Assembly: GCA_020634755.1 (NCBI GenBank)
Contig: JACKBC010000029.1
Coordinates: forward strand, 1 to 64,000
DNA from: Caldilineaceae bacterium
GTDB lineage: Bacteria; Chloroflexota; Anaerolineae; Caldilineales; Caldilineaceae
Direction: 5' to 3'
Length of the DNA: 64,000 nt
Shown: piece after piece, positions 1 through 9,065 of the stretch
Position numbering within the stretch: position 1 is the first letter of the stretch
Layout of the letters: each line of letters starts with the position of its first letter
The notes under the pieces: model-generated
Databases searched by the model: none
Told to the model about the DNA's origin: nothing
What the model saw: the letters and a program-made list of their open reading frames with translations, nothing else
Made by a program: the position numbers and the translations under genes

Positions 1-476
1 CCATCCAATTGGATCTGCAAGGGACCAAGCAGCGCAATTGTGAGAGAAGTCAACGTAACTAAAACCTATAGCGTAAAGATGGATACAGTAAACGTGGCGA
101 ATTGTACCATCATTTTGTTGCTATACCTATTATAACTCAAGTTGCTGCCTACCTTTTCTACACGCGAGTGAACTTGTGCACTCGCGGCCGTTGCGCTCAA
201 GCCGGTTGTCTTGATTGGCAGGGATGCCCAAATCCGTGCAACGATCGGCCGATTTGCGCCCTTCCTCTTTGAGCGTATCGTCCGCCGAAAACTGAAATGG
301 CCTCTGCAAAGTTCCTCGTGATTACTCCATTAACGATGTTTGCCCACTTTGACAGGCTGCAGCAACGATGGCTTTTCCTAGTTCAATCTTGTTCCCCGGA
401 GGCGAACCGCATTTAGAACGACAGATCGCACAAAATCAGGCTGTCCATCGTGACCGCTCCCTGAATTTGGCGAGGC
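1..476. other. gene-poor left edge
   Basis: No intact gene can be supported here. The stretch holds a possible dehydrogenase tail (172-321) and one copy of a degenerate repeat (about 353-500) that recurs near 10.2 kb; both are listed separately. The leftward TPR gene ends at 477, and no clear terminator hairpin was seen after it. Confidence 0.6.
172..321 (+). pseudogene. possible C-terminal remnant of a short-chain dehydrogenase
   Basis: An open stretch without a start codon runs from just after a TGA (169-171) to the TGA at 319-321. Its translation includes LIGRDAQIRATIGRF followed by an Arg-rich tail (FERIVRRK). That pattern resembles the C-terminal end of some NAD(P)-binding short-chain dehydrogenases, where a conserved G-x-D-A turn precedes an amphipathic helix. 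There is no Rossmann half, ribosome site or start, so if real it is a decayed fragment. The call rests on about 50 residues and could be chance. Confidence 0.22.
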
Positions 477-500
477 TTAAGACATATCTGTTCCGTTCTC
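353..500. repeat. dispersed degenerate repeat, family D copy 1
   Basis: About 140 bp resembles 10122-10275 on the same strand. Both share CTGCAG-C/T-ACGATGGC, then TTCTAGT-like and TTGTTCC-C/T-CGGAG blocks, then GAATTTGGCGA near the end. The 3' end overlaps the last codons of the leftward TPR gene. Confidence 0.5.
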
Positions 501-2282
501 CACTAAGTCCCGCATTCGATCTCTCCAATCGCGTACTTGCGCTTGCTTCTGTGCTGCTTCAGCAACCGTAGCAGGCAATGATTCGGCCACAGCAGTGATG
601 TGTTGGCCAACAACATCGTGATACCAGCGCGAATTTGCGACATGTCCACTCTGCAGGGCAACGGTATAATGCATGACCGCAGCCTCTCTATCGCCCTCTT
701 CAGCGGATAGCAGGGCAAGGCCGGCGAGTGCCGTCATGCTGGGCAATAGAATGAGCGTCCGCGCAGCAAGTTGCAGATTTTCCTCAAGATAGTTGCGCGC
801 TTGATGCAAGTCACCCAGCCGCAACGCCACAATGCCGAGACAGCCAAGCGTCTGGCCCAGCCCATTCGTATCCTCTGTCGTGCGAAAGAGCGCAAGCGCT
901 TCCAATAAGTGGGCCTGTGCTGCGCCATAGCTGCCTCTGACCATTGCAATACGGCCCAGATTTTTCACTGTGTAGCCGCTCTGTAGCTTGGGATAGAACG
1001 ACAATGTTTGTTGGAAACGTGCTTCTGCTTCCGCATAACGGCCTAGGTGCATCAGGGCAAACGCAGAAACGACTGTCGGCGTAACTGGCTCTCCAGGTAT
1101 GTTTCGCGCACGGTACACGGCGCTTGGCTCCTCAAATACTTGTAGACCCTTCGTAAACTTGCCGCTATAGACCAAAATGCCAATCAACATGTGAACCGCA
1201 CTTGCGCGTGCTTTTGGATCATGCAACGTTGTGAAGATCACAATCGATTGGTGGATCAGTTCTTCCGCTTCCTCAAATCTGCCTTCCCAGCGGGCAACGT
1301 GACTGAGATTTTTCAGTGATTCGCCAATCCCTCTGATATCACCCATCGTTTGACGCAGCGCTAGCCCTTCTTCGGTCAAGGTTCGGGCACGCGCCAGCAA
1401 TCCGAGTGATTGCGAGCCACGCGCAACCAGATCGATCCCCTGCGCAATATGCCAGGGATCATCGAGTGTACGGACGATTGCCAGGGCTTGCGCCGCGCAT
1501 GTCCTGGCTTGTTTGCGATCAATGCCATAGGCGATCTCGGCCTCTTCATGGAGCAACTGGGCTTGTTCGAGGCGAGTATCGTAGCTGGCAAGTGACGGGT
1601 CCTCCAACCAGCTTCGTGCTTGCTGTAGTGCCTGCTGTGCGGAAGTGTTCTGTTTCAAGTGACGATAGAATCTGCTTAACCATAGGAAGACGCGCACGAG
1701 AAAACGAACTAATTCAGGTTGTGCCAGCATTGCGTCTCTAGCCTGGGGCTCGCTCGCTTGCTTCTCATCGGATGCCATAGTTGCCAACCGTGTCACTGCC
1801 GGTTGACACATCGCTTCCCCCTCATGTAACCGGTTCTGCCACAGATAGAACAAGCCCAAAGTATCAAGCGCCTTGGCTAGCTGTTCAATTCGGGCTCGGT
1901 TCACGGCCCACTGCCAAGCAGCGCGCACATTTTCGCTCTCCGCCTCAATTTCGGCGATCGCCGCTTGCTGACGTGGCCCCTTCAAGTCGCCCATGCGCTG
2001 CGCAAGGAAGGCACAGTAGAAAGCACTATGCGCGTCATGAATCGCCGTTGCTTCGCCTGTTATAGAATCTGACATCAAGAATTCCGCTGAACTTTGCTGT
2101 GGAATTTCCTGAAGGACATAGCGCCCATTGGGATAGAGGTGAATGCGCAATTGCCGCGTTAGGGCAGCCAAGGTTGCATCGGTGGCACCAACGACGGTCT
2201 GCGCTGCCTCACGTGTAAAACCTCCACGAAAGACAGTCAATTTCTGCAAGGTAGCTTGTTCAAAATTGGAAATATAGGGCAT
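477..2282 (-). CDS. TPR-rich protein, C-terminal half of an AfsR/SARP-type regulator
   Basis: This 601-residue protein starts almost exactly where the winged-helix segment follows the NB-ARC ATPase in AfsR-like regulators. The first residues (ATLQKLTVFRGGFTREAAQ) match the same segment in the intact regulator at 43101-46319 (LRRLSIFRGPFTREAAQEV). The rest, from about residue 70, is helical TPR-type repeats. The DNA-binding BTAD half and the P-loop are absent. The ATG lies 8 nt after the stop of the upstream regulator and has no good ribosome site, so translation is probably coupled. It may be a truncated paralogue or a separate sensor arm working with its neighbour; the sequence does not decide. 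Confidence 0.7.
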   Translation of the reverse strand: MPYISNFEQATLQKLTVFRGGFTREAAQTVVGATDATLAALTRQLRIHLYPNGRYVLQEIPQQSSAEFLMSDSITGEATAIHDAHSAFYCAFLAQRMGDLKGPRQQAAIAEIEAESENVRAAWQWAVNRARIEQLAKALDTLGLFYLWQNRLHEGEAMCQPAVTRLATMASDEKQASEPQARDAMLAQPELVRFLVRVFLWLSRFYRHLKQNTSAQQALQQARSWLEDPSLASYDTRLEQAQLLHEEAEIAYGIDRKQARTCAAQALAIVRTLDDPWHIAQGIDLVARGSQSLGLLARARTLTEEGLALRQTMGDIRGIGESLKNLSHVARWEGRFEEAEELIHQSIVIFTTLHDPKARASAVHMLIGILVYSGKFTKGLQVFEEPSAVYRARNIPGEPVTPTVVSAFALMHLGRYAEAEARFQQTLSFYPKLQSGYTVKNLGRIAMVRGSYGAAQAHLLEALALFRTTEDTNGLGQTLGCLGIVALRLGDLHQARNYLEENLQLAARTLILLPSMTALAGLALLSAEEGDREAAVMHYTVALQSGHVANSRWYHDVVGQHITAVAESLPATVAEAAQKQAQVRDWRDRMRDLVENGTDMS

Positions 2283-2290
2283 TGTGATCG

Positions 2291-5200
2291 TTACGTTTTC
2301 AGTTCGTCCAACAGTTCTTGTGCCGCAACCAAGTCAGCAGTGGCAAATCCCTCGGTGAACCAACCGTAGATTTTGGATAATAGTTGGTGTGCCTCAGCGA
2401 TTTTGCCCTGTTGCTGCCAAAGCCGACAGAGGCTGGTGGTGGTGCGTAGTTCCAGGGAGCGGCTTCCCTGCTTGCGTGCCGTGTCAATGGCAAGATGGTA
2501 CGTGCGCTCGACTTCAGAAATTGGCGCGTTGCTCACGCGGAGGCAGTCCCCCCGTAGCTTCAGCAGTTGGGCGTTCCAATGACAGTCGCCGCTCGTTTCG
2601 GCATAGACCAACGTGCTGTCAATTTCGGTAGCGGCTGCATCAAAGTCCGATGCCAGGATATACGCTTCGGCCAGGAGTGAACGCCAGACACATTCATAGA
2701 AGTAATTTTCGCGAGCGCGGTGCTCATCGGCATTTTCACGCATGATCTGGATGCCATCAGTAAGCTGACCCTGCTGGACAAGCAGCCAGCCGCGATAGAT
2801 CATCCCCCACCGCAGAGAAAAGTCGTCGTGGCGTTTGGTGGTCAATTCGACAAGTTCGGCGGAGAGTCGGTCCACGGTCGCAATGTCGCCGCAGAAGAGT
2901 GCGATGGAACTATAGTGATGTAAGGGAACTGCCACCTGCTCGTATTCATACTTGCGGCGCAATTCCAATGCTCTAGTTATGTGTTGGAGCGCTTGCACCG
3001 GAAACCCAAGCAGCCAAAGACAATAGGCAAAACGGGTCAAGAATCCGATATTGCTTTGGGACGAATTTCCAGGTGTGACCAAGCGAATTTGTGTAAAATG
3101 GTTGTGTGCGTTTACCAGGGCGCCGCGACGCATCAGCGTGCTGGCAATCGCAAAGTGGGCGTGTTCCAACATCATTGGATCGCCGATATCAACAGCTGCC
3201 TTAAAAAAAGTATTACCCAATTCCTGTGCACGCATCCATTCGCCACGGACCCGCGCATACCCCGCCAGTTCCTTGAGGATTGTTGCCTGTTGGCTCGGGG
3301 TGCCGACTTCTTGTGCCAGTAGATGAGCGGCCTGTAAATTCTGATGTATCACTGGTGCACCCAAACCATAGGCACGCGTTTCATCTTTTATGAGTGCCAG
3401 TAACAGATCAACTTCTATCTGTCGAGTTTTCGTATTCTGTGGCAATTGCCGCAAGGCGGCAAGCGCCAGTTGACGATACTTGATGGCTTCCTGATGGGCG
3501 AAGAGCACTCTTGCACCGTCGGCGGCACGTTGATAGAAGTCGACTGCCTGATCCAATAGGCCCGCCGCTGCGTAATGGATGGCAAGCTGGCCACTGACAT
3601 TGTCAAGATTTTCACCGTGCACTGCCGCCAGCGCCATGGCGACGTGATGATGCAGTTGTTGACGCTGGATTGGGCTGATCTCAGCGTAGGCGACATCACG
3701 GATGCGGTCATGGGTGAAGTCAAAGCGCGTGGCCGAAACGGTGTCGATGATGCGGCGCTGCCACAACTCATCGAGCGCGGTGACAACGGTCTGCTCGTCG
3801 AGTTGGGCTGCCTGTGCCAAAAGCATGAGGTCAAAGCTACGGCCGATGGTCGCACCAAGCTGCGCCAAACGTTGTGCTGCCGGTGAGAGTTGCGCAAGTC
3901 GGCCCTGGATCACGGTGTACATTTTGGCGGGCATGTGCACTTGCGCATAATCGCCCTGCGCGGTGGCGAGTGGCGACGATAGCATCAGGTGGGGTTTGGT
4001 TGTCGGTCGCATGGTTTCGATCACGAACAACGGATTGCCCGCTGTGTCATGAAAGAGCCTTCTCGTTAAATCGTCAGTCAGAGTTGCGTCTGCTACTTTG
4101 GTGGCCAGTGCTGTTGTTGCAGCCGCATCGAGAGGTGTTAGGGCAAGCTCTGTCCAACGGTCCTGGCGCTGTAACTGTTGACGCAGACGGTGCAATGGAT
4201 GCTCAGCCTCGATCTCATCGCTGCGGACTGTGGCAACAACCAGCAGCTTCCTCTCACGACTCTCAACCAAATATTGCAGCCATTCCAGCGTATCTACATC
4301 TGTCCACTGTACATCATCGAGCACGAGCAGCAATGGTTCATTGGGCGTGGCAAACCCATGACACAACGCATCAAAGAGACGCTTCCGTTGCCAACTCTCT
4401 CGCAGCGGTGCCGGCGCGGAAAGCTGGGGGTGTTCGATCAGCAATTCCGGCAGCAAGCGGATAAGTTCCGTCAACCAGAGGGCATCCAGTTGCGCCAAAC
4501 TGCTTTGCAATGGCGCAGCACGTAACCAATCGGTGATCGGGCCATAGGCCAGTTGTCCTTGCAACGCGTGCGAACGGGTACGTGCCACGGATGCACCCGC
4601 TTGTTCGGCCAGGAGCAGTAGCTCCTCTACTAGCCGTGTCTTGCCAATGCCCGCTTCACCACCAATGCAGAGAAAGTGGGGTTGCTGTAGGTTATGCCAG
4701 AGATTCTGCACAAGCTGCCATTCCCGCGCGCGACCGATCAACGGGAATTCAACGGCTGTGGTCACGCGGTGGAGTATTTTTGAATCTTGTGTGGATCGAG
4801 ATTGCAATGAATCTATACTGCGGTTGTGATGGGAACCAGCGTTTTCACCTTGCCAAAAACTCCGGTTCCCACTCAGAGCCCACTGTAATTGTGGTGCCTG
4901 GGTCTGCGGCGCCGTACCAGCGCGAATCTCGGCCACAAGCGCCAAGGTGGTGGTACTCGGCTCGACATCCAATTCCCGTTCTAACTGTTCCCGGCAAAGT
5001 TCAAAGTGGGCCAACGCGGCGCCGCGCTGACCGTTCTGCGCCAACAACGCCATCAATTGGCGGTGCGCATCTTCGCGCCACGGCTCCAACGCTAGAATGC
5101 GCCGCGTGGCCGTTATTGCATCATCAAGCTGCCCATCGGCGTGCAAGCGCAGGCTCAGCCGCTGCAACCCCTGTAACATCAGCTCCCGTAGGCGTCCACG

Positions 5201-5683
5201 CTGTAGCAGGACCCACTCTTCAAAGGCGGGCGCGTTTAGCACGTAGAAACCTTCCAAAAAGTCGCCCTCATTGAGCATTCCAGCGCTCGTTAACGTCTCG
5301 GCTACATTGTCAACTGACGATTGTTCACTATCAACTGACGATTGTTCACTGCGTACTGCCTCATGCCACGTTTCGAACGCGCGCACATCGACCCATACAT
5401 TGGCATCCAAGTTTAGGGATACACGATCGCGCTCCACGATCAGGTATGGCCGCAAACATCGACGCAACCGCGTCAGTTCTTTACGCAGATTCATCCGTGC
5501 ATTGGACTCTGGTACATCTGGCCACAATAGGCTGGCCAACGCGACACGCGTATGGGCGCGCCCGGTCACGGCTAAATAACAGAGCAATGCTTGTGCTTTT
5601 CGTGAGGTGAGTTTCGTCAGCGGTTGATCGTCAATGGTGATGTGATACTCACCCAATAGAAAGAGAGATAATTTTGGATTCAC
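2291..5683 (-). CDS. AfsR/SARP-family regulator: winged helix, BTAD, AAA ATPase, TPR
   Basis: A predicted cytoplasmic transcriptional activator of 1130 residues. It begins with the SARP winged helix (KLSLFLLGEYHI, then RKAQALLCYLA and LRKELTRLRR) and a BTAD domain to about residue 260. A STAND-like ATPase follows, with Walker A GGEAGIGKT and Walker B LLLVLDDVQW, then a long TPR-type array. The GTG at 5683 is chosen because the family fold starts there and GGGAAAG precedes it; an in-frame GTG at 5716 lacks a ribosome site. A 21-bp tandem repeat at 5310-5350 lies in the BTAD region and adds a duplicated SEQSSVD. Ligand and targets are unknown. Confidence 0.85.
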   Translation of the reverse strand: MNPKLSLFLLGEYHITIDDQPLTKLTSRKAQALLCYLAVTGRAHTRVALASLLWPDVPESNARMNLRKELTRLRRCLRPYLIVERDRVSLNLDANVWVDVRAFETWHEAVRSEQSSVDSEQSSVDNVAETLTSAGMLNEGDFLEGFYVLNAPAFEEWVLLQRGRLRELMLQGLQRLSLRLHADGQLDDAITATRRILALEPWREDAHRQLMALLAQNGQRGAALAHFELCREQLERELDVEPSTTTLALVAEIRAGTAPQTQAPQLQWALSGNRSFWQGENAGSHHNRSIDSLQSRSTQDSKILHRVTTAVEFPLIGRAREWQLVQNLWHNLQQPHFLCIGGEAGIGKTRLVEELLLLAEQAGASVARTRSHALQGQLAYGPITDWLRAAPLQSSLAQLDALWLTELIRLLPELLIEHPQLSAPAPLRESWQRKRLFDALCHGFATPNEPLLLVLDDVQWTDVDTLEWLQYLVESRERKLLVVATVRSDEIEAEHPLHRLRQQLQRQDRWTELALTPLDAAATTALATKVADATLTDDLTRRLFHDTAGNPLFVIETMRPTTKPHLMLSSPLATAQGDYAQVHMPAKMYTVIQGRLAQLSPAAQRLAQLGATIGRSFDLMLLAQAAQLDEQTVVTALDELWQRRIIDTVSATRFDFTHDRIRDVAYAEISPIQRQQLHHHVAMALAAVHGENLDNVSGQLAIHYAAAGLLDQAVDFYQRAADGARVLFAHQEAIKYRQLALAALRQLPQNTKTRQIEVDLLLALIKDETRAYGLGAPVIHQNLQAAHLLAQEVGTPSQQATILKELAGYARVRGEWMRAQELGNTFFKAAVDIGDPMMLEHAHFAIASTLMRRGALVNAHNHFTQIRLVTPGNSSQSNIGFLTRFAYCLWLLGFPVQALQHITRALELRRKYEYEQVAVPLHHYSSIALFCGDIATVDRLSAELVELTTKRHDDFSLRWGMIYRGWLLVQQGQLTDGIQIMRENADEHRARENYFYECVWRSLLAEAYILASDFDAAATEIDSTLVYAETSGDCHWNAQLLKLRGDCLRVSNAPISEVERTYHLAIDTARKQGSRSLELRTTTSLCRLWQQQGKIAEAHQLLSKIYGWFTEGFATADLVAAQELLDELKT

Positions 5684-5760
5684 GCGACTTTCCCAAAAAA
5701 TCCACGCTTTTTCCACACTTTTGGCTACGGGCGCCCGCTATAGTAGGACCATACATCAAG

Positions 5761-5766
5761 ATTATA
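5761..5766 (-). promoter_or_regulatory. extended -10 promoter for the leftward regulator
   Basis: On the minus strand the sequence reads TGTTATAAT, an extended -10 (TGn plus TATAAT). Transcription would start near 5754, about 70 nt before the chosen GTG. No convincing -35 box was found, as is common for extended -10 promoters. Confidence 0.45.
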
Positions 5767-5814
5767 ACACACTATCTTGAATCATTATTAGGCTTCTACC
5801 AAGGAAGGCGCCGT

Positions 5815-5865
5815 ATGTCCACCCAACAAGAAGCAAACGTTATCCCTGAAAAAGGTTGGGCATAA
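5815..5865 (+). CDS. possible 16-residue leader peptide
   Basis: A short open frame, MSTQQEANVIPEKGWA, follows a good ribosome site (AAGGAAGG, 6 nt before the ATG). It ends 84 nt before the lipoprotein gene. It does not resemble a known attenuator leader. It could be a real micropeptide, a leader, or chance; the strong Shine-Dalgarno sequence is the only support. Confidence 0.25.
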   Translation: MSTQQEANVIPEKGWA

Positions 5866-5949
5866 TCCCCTGGGTGCTCAACTCAATCGCCAAACGATTG
5901 TATTTGTGTAAATTGTGTTTGTGTAAAGAAGACAAGGAGAACCTAGAAG

Positions 5950-7053
5950 ATGTCTAGATTGACCATCGCAATAACCGTACTTATGTTATTGGCGCTGCTA
6001 TCCGCGGCCTGCGTTCCCATTCAAGCACCTTCTGGTGCATCAAGTACTGAGACATCGAGTGCTGAGACGCTTGATGCCAAGATTGCGGAAGCCATGCGCG
6101 GGGCCGGGCCGCCGATCTCTGCCGAGGCCACGATTATGGATTGGCCACCCGAAATGGGGGGCGAATGGACAGTACTGCGTGAGGGCACCAACGGTTGGAC
6201 CTGTCTGCCGGGCATGCCTTACTACCCGGAAGGCATCGGTCGCCCCATGTGCATTGACGAGGTCTGGCTGGACTTTATGAAGGCACGGATTGCCGGTGAG
6301 GAATTTGCGCCGGTCACCAAGCCAGGTGTTGCGTATATGCTCGCCGGTGGGGGCGGTCCCAGCATCGTCGATCCTTTCGTCACGGAACCGGGACCCGATG
6401 AAGAGTGGATTGTTGATGCACCACCGCACATGATGATCCTGACGCCGGGCGACGTCTCGGGCTATTCGCGCACCCCCAGCCCGCAGCCGTGGGCCATGTT
6501 CCCGGACACATCCTTCAAACATCTGATGTTGGCCGTACCCATGCCGGTGGAAACAGACGACGCAAGTCTTGACCCCAAGATTGCCGAAGCCATGCGCGGA
6601 GCAGGGCCGCCGATCTCTGCCGAGGCCACGATTATGGACTGGCCACCAGAAATGGGCGGCGAATGGACGGTGCTGCGTGAGGGCACCAACGGTTGGACCT
6701 GTCTGCCGGGCATGCCTTACTACCCAGAAGGTATTGGCCGCCCCATGTGTATTGACGAGGTATGGCTGGCTTTTATGAAGGCACGCATCGCTGGTGAGGA
6801 ATTTGCACCGGTCACCAAGCCAGGTGTTGCGTATATGCTCGCCGGTGGGGGCGGTCCCAGCATCGTCGATCCTTTCGTCACGGAGCCGGGACCCGATGAA
6901 GAGTGGATCATCGATGCCCCACCGCACATGATGATCCTGACGCCAGGTGACTTATCGGGCTATTCGCGCACGCCTGGCCCGCAACCGTGGGCCATGTTCC
7001 CCGACACTTCGTTTGCACATATCATGTTGGCCATTCCCATGCCGGCGCAGTAG
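5950..7053 (+). CDS. lipoprotein with two near-identical domains
   Basis: This 367-residue protein has a lipoprotein signal peptide (hydrophobic stretch, then LLSAAC with the Cys at about residue 21). Two copies of a domain of about 160 residues begin at D42 and D208, exactly 166 residues apart. They differ at only about ten positions. Each copy has MDWPPEMGGEWTVLREG, a pair of Cys (WTCLPG and MCIDEVW), a Gly-rich AGGGGPS turn, and PPHMMILTP. The domain resembles uncharacterised single-domain exported proteins; I know no function for it. AAGGAGAA precedes the ATG. The near-identity of the copies suggests a recent internal duplication, or an assembly artefact. Confidence 0.8.
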   Translation: MSRLTIAITVLMLLALLSAACVPIQAPSGASSTETSSAETLDAKIAEAMRGAGPPISAEATIMDWPPEMGGEWTVLREGTNGWTCLPGMPYYPEGIGRPMCIDEVWLDFMKARIAGEEFAPVTKPGVAYMLAGGGGPSIVDPFVTEPGPDEEWIVDAPPHMMILTPGDVSGYSRTPSPQPWAMFPDTSFKHLMLAVPMPVETDDASLDPKIAEAMRGAGPPISAEATIMDWPPEMGGEWTVLREGTNGWTCLPGMPYYPEGIGRPMCIDEVWLAFMKARIAGEEFAPVTKPGVAYMLAGGGGPSIVDPFVTEPGPDEEWIIDAPPHMMILTPGDLSGYSRTPGPQPWAMFPDTSFAHIMLAIPMPAQ

Positions 7054-7160
7054 GATGCAGATGGCCTAGGGCCGCTCTGGCTTCAATTCGTGATGACCCG
7101 CGATTCGATGAGATCGTGGGTAGCCTATAGGATAGTGGTAATAAAGGTGGGTTCACCGGG

Positions 7161-7267
7161 ATCCCATGTAGTTGACGTCCCCGGCACTTTCATTCGTCTA
7201 CCGAGTCATTTCGTCGAAAGTGCCGGGGACATTCGCTGTCAACCACATGAATTCCTGAAGAGCCATA
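7161..7267. repeat. inverted-repeat element, family B copy 1
   Basis: The arms GTCCCCGGCACTTTC and GAAAGTGCCGGGGAC flank a loop containing TCGTCTACC. Outer CATGTAGTTGAC/GTCAACCACATG arms extend the hairpin. A second copy lies at 15185-15292. It sits just upstream of the serine hydrolase gene, ending about 40 nt before its start. Confidence 0.75.
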
Positions 7268-7305
7268 AAAGTGAAACAAATGGTGTACAAAATGGGAGAA
7301 AGAGG

Positions 7306-8823
7306 ATGACAGCAGAGATGATATTCCCGCGCACTTCACCCGAGGCAGAAGGCATTGTATCGGCTGGCGTGCTGGCATTTTTGGAAGCCGCGGATGAGAC
7401 GATCCATGATCTACACAGCTTCATGTTGCTGCGGCACGGAAGGGTGGTTGCAGAGGGGTGGTGGTCTCCTTATGCACCGGACTATCCTCACACGCTCTAT
7501 TCGTTGAGCAAGAGCTTTGTCTCGACGGCGATTGGGCTGGCCGCCGCTGAAGGCCGGTTGTCTGTTGATGATTTTGTGCTCTCCCTCCTGCCTGATGACC
7601 GTCCACCGCTTGTGAACGAGCAGCAGGCCGCATTGCGCGTGCGCCATCTCTTGACCATGACATCCGGTCACGATCCGGAGACGGAAGGGCTCATGTTTAG
7701 GCAACCGGAGGGAAACTGGGCCAAGGGCTTTCTCAGCCAGCCCATGATCCATCCGCCCGGGACGCACTTTACCTACGAAAATGGTGCAACCTACATGCTC
7801 TCGGCCATTGTACAGCAGGTGACGGGGATGACGGTGCTGGACTATCTACAGCCACGCCTCTTTGCGCCGCTTGGCATTGACAATGCAACCTGGAGCGTCG
7901 GCCCGCGCGGCATCAACATCGGGTTTACCGGGTTGAGCCTGACGACCGAAGCAATTGCGCGGTTTGGGCAATTGTACTTACAAAAAGGTGTGTGGCAGGG
8001 CAAACAACTCCTACCCACAGCGTGGGTGGAAGCCGCGACCAAACGCCAAGTTTCCAACGGCGCCAACCCCGATGTGGACGAAGAACAGGGCTATGGCTAC
8101 CAGTTCTGGCGCACCCGGTACGGCGCCTATCGCGGCGACGGCGCCTTTGGCCAGTTCTGCGAGATTTGGCCGGAACACGATGTTGTGCTGGCCATCACCG
8201 GCGGCAAAGAGGGAATGGAAGTCATCCAGGACCTGATCTGGGAACATCTGCTGCCGGCGACGAGGCCCACAGCCTTGCCAACAGATGATGAGTCACAACA
8301 GGCCCTGTACAGGAAACTGAGTCGTCTATCCATTGCTGTACCCCAAGGTCAGCCATCATCTCCACTGGCGGCGAAGGTGTCGCAACGCACCTATGATTTT
8401 AGGGCGCATGAACAAAACCCGACGAATCTACACTTCGACTTTGGACACGGCCCCTTTTTTGTCACCTTTGCCACCATTACGTTCGACTTTACGGTATCCT
8501 CTGCACAAGGGGACGGCTGCATCTGTACAATTGTCGATAATCGGGCTAGCCATGAGGTTGCCTGTGGCCACGGTCACTGGCGCATGGGCACGACGACGGT
8601 CAACAGTACAGATGGCCACACCTTGCAACCCGTGGCGGCAAGCGGCGCCTGGACAGCCGATGACACCTATGAGATGCAGTGGTGTTTTGTTGAGACTGCG
8701 TTTCGCACCACCCTCATCTGCCGTTTTGAAGAGGAGAGAATTACCGTCGATTGGCATGAAAATGCCCGCTTTGGGGAGGTCAAGTCATTACAGTTGCGGG
8801 GGCGGGTAGTGATGTTGTCATAG
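7306..8823 (+). CDS. serine hydrolase, beta-lactamase class C / EstB fold
   Basis: A 505-residue protein of the class C beta-lactamase/penicillin-binding-like family. The nucleophile motif S-x-x-K is visible in SLSKSFVS, with the second-motif Tyr probably in TYENGATY. Surrounding LLTMTSGHD and QPRLFAPLGI segments are typical of the family. About 130 extra C-terminal residues may form a lipocalin-like beta domain, as in several hydrolases of this group. There is no signal peptide, so it is probably cytoplasmic. The ATG at 7306 has GGGAGAAAGAGG before it; the open frame continues upstream only because it reads through repeat family B. Substrate unknown; esterase or peptidase activity are both possible. 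Confidence 0.8.
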   Translation: MTAEMIFPRTSPEAEGIVSAGVLAFLEAADETIHDLHSFMLLRHGRVVAEGWWSPYAPDYPHTLYSLSKSFVSTAIGLAAAEGRLSVDDFVLSLLPDDRPPLVNEQQAALRVRHLLTMTSGHDPETEGLMFRQPEGNWAKGFLSQPMIHPPGTHFTYENGATYMLSAIVQQVTGMTVLDYLQPRLFAPLGIDNATWSVGPRGINIGFTGLSLTTEAIARFGQLYLQKGVWQGKQLLPTAWVEAATKRQVSNGANPDVDEEQGYGYQFWRTRYGAYRGDGAFGQFCEIWPEHDVVLAITGGKEGMEVIQDLIWEHLLPATRPTALPTDDESQQALYRKLSRLSIAVPQGQPSSPLAAKVSQRTYDFRAHEQNPTNLHFDFGHGPFFVTFATITFDFTVSSAQGDGCICTIVDNRASHEVACGHGHWRMGTTTVNSTDGHTLQPVAASGAWTADDTYEMQWCFVETAFRTTLICRFEEERITVDWHENARFGEVKSLQLRGRVVMLS

Positions 8824-9065
8824 ATGTAGATGTAACCAGCTACCGGTCGCAGCAGTTTTTCATTTGCACCAGATTCGTTAAAAGAGCTGTCAAATCATAT
8901 GAATCGGCATTCCTGCCGTCTTTGGCACAGGTCACGCCACCCGTCGCATTCCCAATGGCGCTTGGGTCACGGTAGACAGCGCCAATGGTCGAGTGACCTG
9001 GGCAAGGGATTGTGCAGTATCGTCATAATAATTTGGAGTCATGAAAGAAACGAAGGTAAAGATAA

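Noticed and set aside
6040..6927. Long open frame on the minus strand opposite the lipoprotein gene
   Set aside because: It is a shadow of the duplicated lipoprotein; the same false frame appears twice, with no ribosome site or recognisable domain.
7090..7305. Upstream extension of the serine hydrolase
   Set aside because: The extra codons translate repeat family B, and a good ribosome site precedes the ATG at 7306.
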